Origin: DATLXU01 sp035575515
GTDB lineage: Bacteria > Acidobacteriota > Blastocatellia > UBA7656
DNA length: 64,000 nucleotides
Direction of reading: 5' to 3'
Assembly (NCBI GenBank): GCA_035575515.1
Contig: DATLXU010000022.1
Location: forward strand, 1 to 64,000
Shown piece after piece: positions 41,120 to 49,467 of the stretch. Under the pieces are notes generated by a model. It had not been told where the DNA came from. It saw only the letters and a program-made list of their open reading frames with translations, and made no database searches. Position numbers and translations under genes: made by a program. The stretch's first letter is position 1. Every line of letters begins with the position of its first letter.

Positions 41120-43522
41120 ATGTCAAAGCCTGCGACATCGCGGTCGAACAAGACAGCCAAATCCGGGAAGCGCTTGAAGTCCTTCCTGTGGGGATTGTCG
41201 GACCGCACCGTTCTGGATGCAAGCATCGGCATCGTCATCGTAATAGTTCTGTCGCTGTTGCTGCTACGCAGCTACAAGCGCCCTCAGATTGACCCGCTGC
41301 CTGCGGGCAGCATTGCTACTACTGATATTCTCGCTCCTGAAAATATCAAAATTGAAGACGCGGCTGAGACTAAACGATTGCGCGACGAAGCTGTCGCGCT
41401 CGAAAAACCCGTCTTCGATCACAACCGAAAGACCACAAGAGAGACTCTTCGCAGCCTGCACGAAATGTTCAACATCGGGCGTGAGGCGCTTCAACAGCAA
41501 CGCGAAAACCCGCCCGGCCCGTCGCTCGAACAACTGCGCGCCCGAATCAAAGACCCGCCAAGCGAGATAATTCTCGACCCCGAATCGCTGGCCGTGCTCG
41601 TCAAACACTGGTTCGAGGAAAGACTTGAGTCGGCGATGGCTGATAGGCTCGCAGCCGTCATGGAGCGCGGCGTAGTTGACAAGCGCAGCCAGTTGAGCCG
41701 CTTTTCGGCAACGGGTATAGTCATCCGAGATCAACGCAATCCCGACGGCACACCGATCCTCGATGTCAGCGCAATTTATGATCGAGGGAGCGCGCGCGAC
41801 GCGCTGCGCTCGGATAAATTCTCAGAACTTGCTGGCTACAGCCAGAAAGAGCGGCGCCTGATTGGCGACATTTTGGCGTCGCTCGTTGACCACAACCTCG
41901 AATACAACGAAGCGGAAACCGAACGGCGCAGGGCTGAACGTCGCAACAACATTACGCCGAAGATGATGAGCGTCGAGAAAGGTCAGCCAATTGTTCTGGC
42001 CGGAAAGCAAGTCACAGAGCTACAGTCGGCAATGCTTAAAGAGGCCGCGGCCCGACACCCCATAGGCCAGCGCGCCATCGAGTTCGCGGGAACATTTGTC
42101 ATCGTCCTGCTGATGATGTTCGTGCTGTGGCAATACCTAGCCCGATATCAGAACATTCACCTGCGCGTGCGCCGCCACTTCCTGCTTCAAGTCATCTGCT
42201 TCGCAATCACGCTGGGACTCGCGCGATTGTTCTTCACGCTCGCCGCTGCGATGAGTAACTGGTCCGAAACCGCCCCCTTCAATTCTCAACTCGGATACAA
42301 GTACCTGATGCCATTCGCAGTCGGCGCGGTGCTAATAACGTTGCTGACGGACGCGCACGCCGCATTCATCTTTTCGGCGATACTGGCGGTCTTCGTCGGC
42401 GTGCTGTCGGACAACGTTTACCTCGCAGCTTACACGCTGATGTCGAGCGCGGGCGCGATATATCACACACAATCGTGCCGCGATAGAACGGCGCTCGTGC
42501 GCGCGGGGCTTTGGATTGGTGCCGTGAACGCTGCGACTGCGCTGTCGCTCGACTTGCTTGGCGCGAACGAGCCGAAGGTCTGGCTGATTCTGTTCGACAC
42601 CTTCAGCGGTTTTGTGAGCGGCTCGCTTGCGACGATGGTTGCGTCGCTTCTGCTGCCGCTGTTTGAATGGCTTTTTGAGATAACGACGAGCATCAAGCTG
42701 CTTGAGCTTTCAAATTTGAACCTGCCGCTTCTGAAGCAACTGGCCGAGCGCGCGCCGGGCACTTATCACCATTCGATAATGGTCGGACTGCTCGCAGAAG
42801 CCGGAGCCGAAGCGATAGGCGCAGACGCGCTGTTTGCGCGCGTCGCCTGCTATTATCACGACATAGGCAAGACCGTTCGCCCGACTTATTTCATCGAGAA
42901 CCAGACATACGGAGGCAATCGCCACGACCGGCTTTCGCCCAAAATGTCCTCAATAGTTCTAGCCAATCACGTCAAGCAAGGGATTGAAATTGCGCGCCAG
43001 CACAAGCTGCCGCCGCGAATCATCGCCATCATTCCGCAGCATCACGGCACGGGTCTGATGAAATATTTTTATTACAAGGCGCGAAGCTCTTCGGAAAGCA
43101 CAAAGCCCGACGCGCTCGAACAGGAGTTCCGTTATCCCGGCCCGAAGCCACAAACGAAAGAGGCGGCGATTATAATGATTGCGGATTCGGTCGAAGCAGC
43201 GGCGCGAACCGTCCAGGAGCCTACGCCCGCGAAGCTGCGCAATATGATTGATATGATAATCACGCGCATACAAGATGATGGGCAATTAGACGAATGCAAC
43301 ATCACACTGCGCGAGTTGAAAATAGTCGCAGACAGCTTCGTCAAGGCGCTGATGGGAATTCACCATCATCGCATCACCTATCCCGGATATGACTTCAACC
43401 GCGCGGGCGCGCCTGCGATGCTCGACCAGACGGGACCCGCCGCGGACGTGGACGCGCGCGTGGCAGCCGCAGGCGCGGCAGTACCGACTGCGAGCGAGGT
43501 GAAGCAAGAGAGTGCCGATTGA
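41120..43522 (+). CDS. Membrane HD-domain phosphohydrolase (PgpH/YqfF-like)
   Basis: The 800-aa protein has a TM helix at about 38-57, an extracytoplasmic 7TMR-HDED-like domain (about 60-320), seven TM helices (about 330-520) and a cytoplasmic HD domain (HHSIMVGLLAEAG, then ACYYHDIGKTVRP, and QHHGTGLMKYF). In Firmicutes, PgpH of this layout degrades cyclic di-AMP. The same activity is likely but unproven here. The start at 41120 is chosen because the upstream ATG at 41084 falls in repeat R12. Its end overlaps the ybeY start. Confidence 0.9.
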   Translation: MSKPATSRSNKTAKSGKRLKSFLWGLSDRTVLDASIGIVIVIVLSLLLLRSYKRPQIDPLPAGSIATTDILAPENIKIEDAAETKRLRDEAVALEKPVFDHNRKTTRETLRSLHEMFNIGREALQQQRENPPGPSLEQLRARIKDPPSEIILDPESLAVLVKHWFEERLESAMADRLAAVMERGVVDKRSQLSRFSATGIVIRDQRNPDGTPILDVSAIYDRGSARDALRSDKFSELAGYSQKERRLIGDILASLVDHNLEYNEAETERRRAERRNNITPKMMSVEKGQPIVLAGKQVTELQSAMLKEAAARHPIGQRAIEFAGTFVIVLLMMFVLWQYLARYQNIHLRVRRHFLLQVICFAITLGLARLFFTLAAAMSNWSETAPFNSQLGYKYLMPFAVGAVLITLLTDAHAAFIFSAILAVFVGVLSDNVYLAAYTLMSSAGAIYHTQSCRDRTALVRAGLWIGAVNAATALSLDLLGANEPKVWLILFDTFSGFVSGSLATMVASLLLPLFEWLFEITTSIKLLELSNLNLPLLKQLAERAPGTYHHSIMVGLLAEAGAEAIGADALFARVACYYHDIGKTVRPTYFIENQTYGGNRHDRLSPKMSSIVLANHVKQGIEIARQHKLPPRIIAIIPQHHGTGLMKYFYYKARSSSESTKPDALEQEFRYPGPKPQTKEAAIIMIADSVEAAARTVQEPTPAKLRNMIDMIITRIQDDGQLDECNITLRELKIVADSFVKALMGIHHHRITYPGYDFNRAGAPAMLDQTGPAADVDARVAAAGAAVPTASEVKQESAD

Positions 43523-43973
43523 AGTCGTAAACCGGCAGCGGCTCTGCCCTATTGACCGCGCTCGCGTCGCGCGAGTTGCCGCCGCGACGCTTGAGGCGGT
43601 TAGCCGCGCCGGCGCAACGCTCACGGTAGCGTTCGTGCGCGACCACACGATTAGAGATTTGAACCGACACTACCGCAATAAAGATCGCGCGACAGATGTG
43701 TTATCCTTTCCATCTGAGGATGACTTCGCGCCCGAAATGTCGGGCTACCTAGGCGATATAGTAATTTCAACCGACACGGCGCTGCGGCAGGCCGAAGACG
43801 CGGGCCACTCGCTTGAGCGCGAGCTTGATGAGCTTATCATTCACGGCGCGCTTCACCTTTGCGGCTACGACCACGAAACGGATAATGGTGAGATGAACAG
43901 GCTTGAGCTACGGCTCAGGCGAAAACTGCTAGGGGTCAGGGGTCAGGTGCCAGGTGTCAGGGATAGAGTATGA
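43512..43973 (+). CDS. ybeY: Endoribonuclease YbeY with repeat-encoded tail
   Basis: YbeY is a zinc metalloprotein that matures 16S rRNA and supports ribosome quality control. The 153-aa protein shows the metal site HGALHLCGYDHETDN and the upstream RDLNRHYRNKDRATDVLSFP and GDIVIS motifs. It starts with GTG, overlapping the previous stop. The last 14 residues (VRGQVPGVRDRV at the end) are translated from repeat R8, so the natural C-terminus has been replaced or extended. The conserved region ends just before the repeat. Confidence 0.93.
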   Translation: MPIEVVNRQRLCPIDRARVARVAAATLEAVSRAGATLTVAFVRDHTIRDLNRHYRNKDRATDVLSFPSEDDFAPEMSGYLGDIVISTDTALRQAEDAGHSLERELDELIIHGALHLCGYDHETDNGEMNRLELRLRRKLLGVRGQVPGVRDRV

Positions 43974-44061
43974 GAGGGCGAACAGCAAAACGCAGATTTC
44001 GGATTACCACCTATTACTTTCGGTTCGGCCCTGACCTCCGATCCCTGACTCCCGACCCCTG
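43931..44061. repeat. Heptad inverted repeat R8 entering ybeY
   Basis: The left arm (43931-43962) has AGGGGTC, AGGGGTC, AGGTGCC, AGGTGTC and lies inside the ybeY coding sequence. The right arm (44029-44061) has CCCTGAC, CTCCGAT, CCCTGAC, TCCCGAC. It ends 12 bases before the CorC start. Confidence 0.85.
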
Positions 44062-44073
44062 CGCGATAGCGTT

Positions 44074-45372
44074 ATGTTGACCGAGCTAACAGTGACCGGC
44101 ATCGCGCTTGTTGTGCTGGTCTTTTTTTCAACCATCGAAAGCGCGTATGAGTCGCTAAGCGAAGTGACGTTGCGCTTGATGGTTACCGAGCGTGAAGACA
44201 CGGCGCGGGCGCGATTCTTTCGCAATCTGCTTGAGCATCGCCGCCGCTTCGAACTGATGCTGATACTCGGCACGCAGCTTTCGATTGCTGCGATTGCAAT
44301 ATTGCTGGCCAGTTTGTTCGGGGCGCGAATAGGGTTGCGCGCATCGCTGCTTGTAACGCTCGGCATAGTCTTTTTCGTTATAGTCGTCTTTCGCCAGCTC
44401 CTGCCGCGCCTATTTTCGCAAAACAATCCCGAAGCCGTGTTGTGGCGGCTGCTTCCCATCTTCAAAATCTTTTATCGCCTTCTCGCCATCGTCGTTGTGC
44501 CAATCGCCGCGCTGTTAGACCGTATGAAACGGCCAGAGGAAGAAGAGGAAAAGACTCAGCTTTACGAAGACGAAGAAGGAATGGAAGAGATTCAGGCTTT
44601 CATTGATGTGGGTGAAGAGGAAGGGATCATCGAAGAATCCGAAGGCGAGCTTATTCAATCAATCATCGAGTTCCGCGACACGCGCGTTGCTGAAGTGATG
44701 CAGGCCCGACCGAACATCGTCGCCATTGAAGCCAGCGCAACTGTGAGGGAAGCGAGAGAGTTGATAATCGAATCTAAATACTCGCGCATCCCTGTCTATC
44801 GCGACCAGATTGACAACATCGAAGGCATAGTTTATGTGCGCGACCTGCTCGCCTTTTGCGAAAGCGAAAAAGTGAATACGCCTGTGACCGAGTGCATGCG
44901 CCCGGCTTACTTCGTGCCTGAAAGCAAATCCGTGCGCGAGCTATTGGAAGAGATGCAGAAGGCGAAGATACAGATTGCGATTGTGATTGACGAGTACGGC
45001 GGCGTTGCGGGACTTGTCACAATCGAAGACATCATCGAAGAGATACTCGGCGAGATTGAAGACGAGGATGAAGCGGCGATTGACGAAGGCATAATGCAAC
45101 AGGAAGACGGCTCGTACCTCGTCGACGGCAGCGCGGAGATACGCAAGGTCGAGTTGCTGTATGACAAAGAAGTCGAAGCCGACGATTTCACGACCGTCGC
45201 CGGATTGATAATCAACGAGCTTGGCCACGTTCCGGCCATCGGCGAGAAGCTTGAGTTCAAAGGATTGCAGTTTGAAGTGGTGGACGCAGACAGCCGCCGC
45301 GTCAATCGCGTGCGGCTCCGCTCAATTGACGATAGCAAACGCGGAGAAAGCGAATCGCAGGCAACGGGATAA
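44074..45372 (+). CDS. CorC/HlyC-type membrane protein with CNNM and CBS domains
   Basis: The 432-aa protein has about four TM helices in a DUF21/CNNM domain (1-180), a pair of CBS domains (about 205-320; motifs QARPNIVAIEASATVREARELI and IVIDEYGGVAGLVTIEDIIEEI) and a C-terminal CorC_HlyC domain (about 335-420; YLVDGSAEIRKVELL, FTTVAGLIINELGHVP). Relatives take part in magnesium or cobalt efflux and resistance; the ligand here is unknown. era starts seven bases after its stop, in place of the cdd gene seen at this spot in Firmicutes. Confidence 0.9.
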   Translation: MLTELTVTGIALVVLVFFSTIESAYESLSEVTLRLMVTEREDTARARFFRNLLEHRRRFELMLILGTQLSIAAIAILLASLFGARIGLRASLLVTLGIVFFVIVVFRQLLPRLFSQNNPEAVLWRLLPIFKIFYRLLAIVVVPIAALLDRMKRPEEEEEKTQLYEDEEGMEEIQAFIDVGEEEGIIEESEGELIQSIIEFRDTRVAEVMQARPNIVAIEASATVREARELIIESKYSRIPVYRDQIDNIEGIVYVRDLLAFCESEKVNTPVTECMRPAYFVPESKSVRELLEEMQKAKIQIAIVIDEYGGVAGLVTIEDIIEEILGEIEDEDEAAIDEGIMQQEDGSYLVDGSAEIRKVELLYDKEVEADDFTTVAGLIINELGHVPAIGEKLEFKGLQFEVVDADSRRVNRVRLRSIDDSKRGESESQATG

Positions 45373-45379
45373 CAGCAGA

Positions 45380-46297
45380 ATGTCAGATCACTCGCCTTCG
45401 CAGGAAAATGACTTCAAGAAATCGGGCGTGGTCGCGCTCATCGGTCGCCCGAACGCGGGCAAATCAACGCTGCTTAATAAACTCATCGGAGAAAAGATCG
45501 CCATCGTCTCCGACAAGCCGCAGACCACGCGCACACGAATAAGCGGCGTGCTGACGCGCCCAGAGGGCCAGATAGTTTTTCTCGACACGCCCGGCATTCA
45601 TAAGCCCGGATATAAGCTCAATCGCCGGATGATGGCAATAGTCACCGACGCGCTCTCGACCGTTGATTTGATTCTGCTGATGATTGATGCAACTGAGCCG
45701 ATGGGCGCGGGCGATAGGTTTGTGCTTGAGATGCTGAAGAAGGTCGAGACGCGCGCGTTTCTGATCCCGAATAAAGTTGATGCGATGCGGGACAAATCGA
45801 AGCTATTGCCGCTGATTGACGCGTACACGAAGGAGCGAGAGTTTGCCGAAGTGATTCCGATTTCCGCGCTCACGGGCGATGGCGTTGAGACGTTGGTCCG
45901 AAAGACGTTTGAGTATTTGCCTGAAGGCCCGCCGCTTTATCCTGAAGACGAGATGACCGATCAGCCTGAGCGCGTGATTGTGGCCGAGCTTGTTCGCGAA
46001 AAGATTTTGCAGACTACGGGCGAAGAGATTCCATATGTCACGGCGGTCTTCACCGAAGCGTGGGAAGAAGCCGAAAGCATCACGCGCATCAGTTGCGTGA
46101 TTTTCGTCGAGCGCGCATCGCATCGCGCGATAATCATCGGGCGCGGCGGGCAGCGATTGAAAGAGATAGGCACTGCGGCGCGACGTGATATTGAGAGGCT
46201 GCTTGGTCGCCGCGTCTTCTTGAGCCTGTTTGTGAAAGTGCGCGAGCATTGGCGCGATGATGAGAGAATACTCGACGAGTTGGGAATTCAGGGATGA
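45380..46297 (+). CDS. era: GTPase Era
   Basis: Era is the GTPase of 30S assembly that binds the end of 16S rRNA. The 305-aa protein has G1 GRPNAGKST, G3 DTPGIHKP, G4 NKVD and a C-terminal KH domain with IIGRGGQRLKEIGTAARRDIERLL. The start at 45380 fits the family length and lies seven bases after the corC stop; the earlier in-frame ATG at 45221 lies within corC. Its stop overlaps the prmA start (ATGA). YbeY and Era in one cluster point to 16S rRNA maturation. Confidence 0.96.
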   Translation: MSDHSPSQENDFKKSGVVALIGRPNAGKSTLLNKLIGEKIAIVSDKPQTTRTRISGVLTRPEGQIVFLDTPGIHKPGYKLNRRMMAIVTDALSTVDLILLMIDATEPMGAGDRFVLEMLKKVETRAFLIPNKVDAMRDKSKLLPLIDAYTKEREFAEVIPISALTGDGVETLVRKTFEYLPEGPPLYPEDEMTDQPERVIVAELVREKILQTTGEEIPYVTAVFTEAWEEAESITRISCVIFVERASHRAIIIGRGGQRLKEIGTAARRDIERLLGRRVFLSLFVKVREHWRDDERILDELGIQG

Positions 46298-47172
46298 ACT
46301 GCGATCATCAATGGTATTTTATCACCCTCACCGTCGCGCGCGATGTTGAAGAAACGGCTTCATCAATCCTTTTCGATCTCGGCACAACTGGAATCGTCAC
46401 GCTTGAAGAAAGCGCGGGCAGCGTGAATCTTGGCGCGTACTTCGATGCGCAAACGGATGCTCAACAGATAGCACGACGAATCGAGGCGGAGTTTGCGCGC
46501 GAAGGATTGCGCGATGCGCTGCACACCATCTCCATTTCTGAAATCGCGGAGCAGGACTGGATGCAGAAATGGAAAGAAGGATTCGAGCCTATCGAAATCG
46601 GCTCGCGCCTCATCATCGCGCCGTCGTGGAAGCTGCCTGAAGAGCCGCAAGGCCGCGCCGTCGTTCAGATTGATCCAGGCATGGCTTTCGGCACGGGCAC
46701 TCACGAAACGACGCGGCTCTGTCTGGAAGCGATAGAAAAGTACTTTCGCGGCGGCTCGATGCTCGACGTTGGAACAGGCACTGGGATTCTTGCAATCGCG
46801 GCAGCGAGGCTTGCGCCCGGCTCGCGCACCACGGCGATTGACATTGATCCGCAGGCTGTCGAGGTCGCGCGCGAAAACGTTGCGATAAATAATGTTGCTG
46901 ATTCAATCGAAGTGTGCGAAGGCCAGCCGCGCGAATTCGCGGGACGCGCTTTCGATTGCGTAGTCGCAAACCTCACGGCTGAAGTGATTCTCGATCTGAT
47001 GAATGACCTCACAGCGTCTCTCGAACCGTCAGGCTTAATGATAATATCGGGCATACTAAACATGCTCGCGTCAGATGTTGAACGCGCGGCGATTGAAGCC
47101 GGACTGACAATTATCGAACAGCGAACGGCGGGCGAGTGGACGATGATTGTCGCTCGCAAAGGAAAACAATAA
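46294..47172 (+). CDS. prmA: Ribosomal protein L11 methyltransferase
   Basis: PrmA trimethylates bL11. The 292-aa protein has an N-terminal substrate-recognition domain, EQDWMQKWKEGFEPIEIGSRLIIAPSW in the linker, QIDPGMAFGTGTHETTRLCLE, SAM motif DVGTGTGILAIAAARL, and NLTAEVI. The N-terminal region ends at about residue 110. Its start and stop both overlap the neighbouring genes, a tightly coupled run era-prmA-rsmE. Confidence 0.95.
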   Translation: MNCDHQWYFITLTVARDVEETASSILFDLGTTGIVTLEESAGSVNLGAYFDAQTDAQQIARRIEAEFAREGLRDALHTISISEIAEQDWMQKWKEGFEPIEIGSRLIIAPSWKLPEEPQGRAVVQIDPGMAFGTGTHETTRLCLEAIEKYFRGGSMLDVGTGTGILAIAAARLAPGSRTTAIDIDPQAVEVARENVAINNVADSIEVCEGQPREFAGRAFDCVVANLTAEVILDLMNDLTASLEPSGLMIISGILNMLASDVERAAIEAGLTIIEQRTAGEWTMIVARKGKQ

Positions 47173-47966
47173 TGCAGCGCCGCCGTTTCTATGCCGCGCC
47201 TGAAGACATTGACGGTTCGACGGTTCGCCTATCGCGCGAAGAGACCCATCATCTGACGCGAGTGCTCAGGCTTGGGCGCGGCGATGAAGTCTTTGTATTC
47301 GACGGCTGCGGCAATGAGTACCGCTGTGAGGTTGTGGGCATCGAAACAGATCGCGCGCAGCTTGAGATTATTGATAGGCTTGCTGATGAAGTGGAATCGC
47401 CCGTTGACCTGACGCTTGCGCAGGCGCTCGCAAAAGGCGAGAAGTTCGACCTCATAATTCAGAAAGCGACAGAGCTTGGCGTTCGCCGCATCGCGCCGAT
47501 TGCGACTGAGCACGCGGACGTGAAATTAAAAGGCGAGCAAGCTGCAAAGAGACTAGAGCGATGGCGGCGAATCTCGCTCGAAGCGTTGAAGCAATGTGGC
47601 CGCCGCACGCTTGTTGAAATACTCACGCCGCTTTCACTCGAAGAATTCCTTAACGCAAGCGATGTCGAAAGCAAGGCGCAAATCAATTCAAACGTGTCGC
47701 GCGTTATGCTGGTTTTCAACGAGCGCGGCGGAAGCGCGATTGGCGACGCGCTGGCTGATGTTGAAAGAAGCGATGCTGTTACGGCGTTGATAGGGCCGGA
47801 AGGCGGATGGAGCGAGGCCGAGCTTGATCTGCTCGAAAAGCGCGGCGCGAGATTTGTGACGCTAGGCCCGCGCATCCTCCGCACAGAAACTGCTGCGATT
47901 GCCGCCGTCACGTTGATCGAGCATGCGCTCGGTGATTTACCGGCAGGTGCAGCCGAGAATCATTAA
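47172..47966 (+). CDS. rsmE: 16S rRNA m3U1498 methyltransferase RsmE
   Basis: RsmE methylates U1498 of 16S rRNA. The 264-aa SPOUT protein has an N-terminal PUA-like domain (RRRFYAA, then EETHHLTRVLRLGRGDEVFVFDG) and a knotted C-terminal domain with LIGPEGGWSEAEL and LGPRILRTETAAIAA. The start at 47172 overlaps the prmA stop (TAATG); an in-frame ATG at 47136 lies inside prmA. This is the last gene of the run before a 540-bp non-coding gap. Confidence 0.95.
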   Translation: MQRRRFYAAPEDIDGSTVRLSREETHHLTRVLRLGRGDEVFVFDGCGNEYRCEVVGIETDRAQLEIIDRLADEVESPVDLTLAQALAKGEKFDLIIQKATELGVRRIAPIATEHADVKLKGEQAAKRLERWRRISLEALKQCGRRTLVEILTPLSLEEFLNASDVESKAQINSNVSRVMLVFNERGGSAIGDALADVERSDAVTALIGPEGGWSEAELDLLEKRGARFVTLGPRILRTETAAIAAVTLIEHALGDLPAGAAENH

Positions 47967-48034
47967 AATCATTTCATACTCTTTTCACCGTCCCTTCACT
48001 CGACCTTTCATACAATGCGATTGGCAAGCGGAGG

Positions 48035-48212
48035 CGCGGTTGTCAGTTTAGCCTGAAGGAAGACCATAGGTTGAGCCTTGCTGACAACTGCGATCCCTGC
48101 CCGCAATGATTTTTGATGAAGCCGCTGCGCTCAAATATATCTTTTAACATTCTTAATGGCTGCTTGTTGGTTTTTCGCACAGGGATGATGAAAAGTTTTT
48201 CATCATCTTTTA
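48035..48212 (+). ncRNA. Candidate small RNA ending in an intrinsic terminator
   Basis: CGCGGTTGTCAG pairs with CTGACAACTGCG (11 of 12) around a 34-base internal region. At 48184-48212 the stem GATGATGAAAA/TTTTCATCATC is followed by TTTT. Read on the plus strand this makes an RNA of roughly 150-190 bases. It could instead be the 3' UTR of rsmE. No known RNA family is recognised. Confidence 0.4.
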
Positions 48213-48262
48213 ATCGAGCTTTCACCGTGCGTTTCGTATTATTGTCACGTGTAAGGCGACAA

Positions 48263-48329
48263 AGCGGCTGCCGGGCTATAACGATCCTGTGATTAGGAGG
48301 TTCTCCTCCCCCGGCAGTCGCTATTTTTT
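48263..48329 (+). terminator. 13-bp terminator-like stem holding a buried AGGAGG
   Basis: AGCGGCTGCCGGG pairs with CCCGGCAGTCGCT (one G-U) and TATTTTTT follows. In the loop a second stem (AGGAG/CTCCT) hides an AGGAGG sequence. It may be a small RNA end rather than a plain terminator, since another terminator lies just upstream. Confidence 0.6.
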
Positions 48330-48508
48330 ATTGTCCACGCATACTCTTTACAGATACGCTTCGTTGCCTGCTGACCCTATGGTTGTTCTTCAATGCGCCC
48401 CTCACTCTTTTTCAAACGGCTTCATCAAAAAACTATGCCATTGTATTGACAGTTCTACCGGAGCTTTACGAGTCAGAAGCGTTGAATCTGGCTGAAAGGA
48501 GTTTACAA

Positions 48509-48697
48509 ATGGGCGACATTGGTTTGCCTGAGTTATTGGTAATCGCCGTGCTCGTCATTTTGCTTTTCGGCGCGAATCGCCTGCCCGAAGTGGGCAAGGG
48601 ACTGGGTGAAGCGATTCGAAGCTTCAAGAAAGGCTTGCACGGCGACGATCGGCGCGAAGCGGATGGTCGCAATCAGGAGCGCCGTGAGATTGTCTAA
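48509..48697 (+). CDS. tatA: Twin-arginine translocase subunit TatA/TatE
   Basis: The 62-aa protein has a single N-terminal TM helix (about 6-20), the hinge FGANRLPEVGKG and an amphipathic helix LGEAIRSFKKG, then a charged tail. TatA oligomers form the pore for folded proteins. AAAGGAG lies eight bases upstream, while the longer frame from 48383 has no support. TatB and TatC are not nearby. It is followed within 45 bases by a response regulator, which is an unrelated neighbour. Confidence 0.92.
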   Translation: MGDIGLPELLVIAVLVILLFGANRLPEVGKGLGEAIRSFKKGLHGDDRREADGRNQERREIV

Positions 48698-48740
48698 CTA
48701 CAGGGCGCAGTTGCCCGCGCAATTGTCAGGGTCTTACACT

Positions 48741-49421
48741 ATGGCTGAGATGCGCATACTCGTTGTCGAAGATGAAAACAGTCTCGCCAATTCGATTGTG
48801 GCGGGGCTTAAGGAAGAACGCTACGCCGTTGACCGCGCAGCCGATGGCGAGCAGGCAGAATTTCTGGCCGAAACGAACGATTACGACCTGATCGTGCTCG
48901 ACGTGATGCTCCCGAAGATTGACGGGTTTCAGGTCTGCCGCGACCTTCGCGCGCGCGAGGTAAAAACGCCAATACTTATGCTCACGGCGCTCGACGCCAC
49001 CGCCGACAAAGTGAAAGGTCTCGACAGCGGCGCGGAGGATTATCTGACGAAGCCGTTTTCGTTTGAAGAATTTCTCGCCCGCGTTCGCGCGCTGATGAGG
49101 CGCGGGCCGCTCGTCGCTCAAACGACGCTCGCCTATTCAGACGTGACGATGGACTTACTATCGCGCACGGTGACGCGCGCAGGCCGCAGCCTTGAGCTTA
49201 CGGCGAAAGAACACTCCCTTCTCGAATACTTTTTGCGCAACCCTGAAAGAGTAGTCAGCCGCTCGCAACTGGCCGAACACGTCTGGGATCAATACTTCGA
49301 TCCGCTCTCGAACGTGATTGACGTTTCGGTGAGCCATCTGCGAAAAAAACTGGAAGCCGATGGCGGTTCGCGCCTGCTGCACTCGATTCGCGGAATGGGG
49401 TACATCCTCAAAGACAAGTGA
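48741..49421 (+). CDS. OmpR-family response regulator
   Basis: The 226-aa regulator has a receiver domain (phospho-acceptor Asp54 in LIVLDVMLPKIDG; Lys in YLTKPFSF) and a winged-helix DNA-binding domain (about 125-222; SRTVTRAGRSLELTAKEHSLLEYFLRNP, then SNVIDVSVSHLRKKLE). It forms a two-component system with the kinase 46 bases downstream. The start is set at 48741 to begin just before the first beta strand (MRILVVEDE). Target genes are unknown. Confidence 0.93.
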   Translation: MAEMRILVVEDENSLANSIVAGLKEERYAVDRAADGEQAEFLAETNDYDLIVLDVMLPKIDGFQVCRDLRAREVKTPILMLTALDATADKVKGLDSGAEDYLTKPFSFEEFLARVRALMRRGPLVAQTTLAYSDVTMDLLSRTVTRAGRSLELTAKEHSLLEYFLRNPERVVSRSQLAEHVWDQYFDPLSNVIDVSVSHLRKKLEADGGSRLLHSIRGMGYILKDK

Positions 49422-49467
49422 CATGCGGCTCAACTGCACGGCGCGCGCTGTAGTAAAATAACGCCTA

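Larger units (their letters stand above)
47967..48508. other. 542-bp non-coding region with three strong hairpins
   Basis: No ORF is supported. A 12-bp stem at 48035-48046 with 48081-48092 is followed by a terminator at 48184-48212 and a second terminator-type structure at 48263-48329. The last 170 bases before tatA show only a TTGACA box near 48451 without a matching -10 and the tatA ribosome site. The stretch probably yields one or two small RNAs. Confidence 0.5.

Noticed and set aside
45221..45379. N-terminal extension of Era
   Set aside because: Inside the CorC coding region; the shorter start gives normal Era.
48043..48225. 60-codon minus-strand frame in the rsmE-tatA gap
   Set aside because: It overlaps strong hairpins, whose palindromes account for part of its codons, and has no ribosome site.
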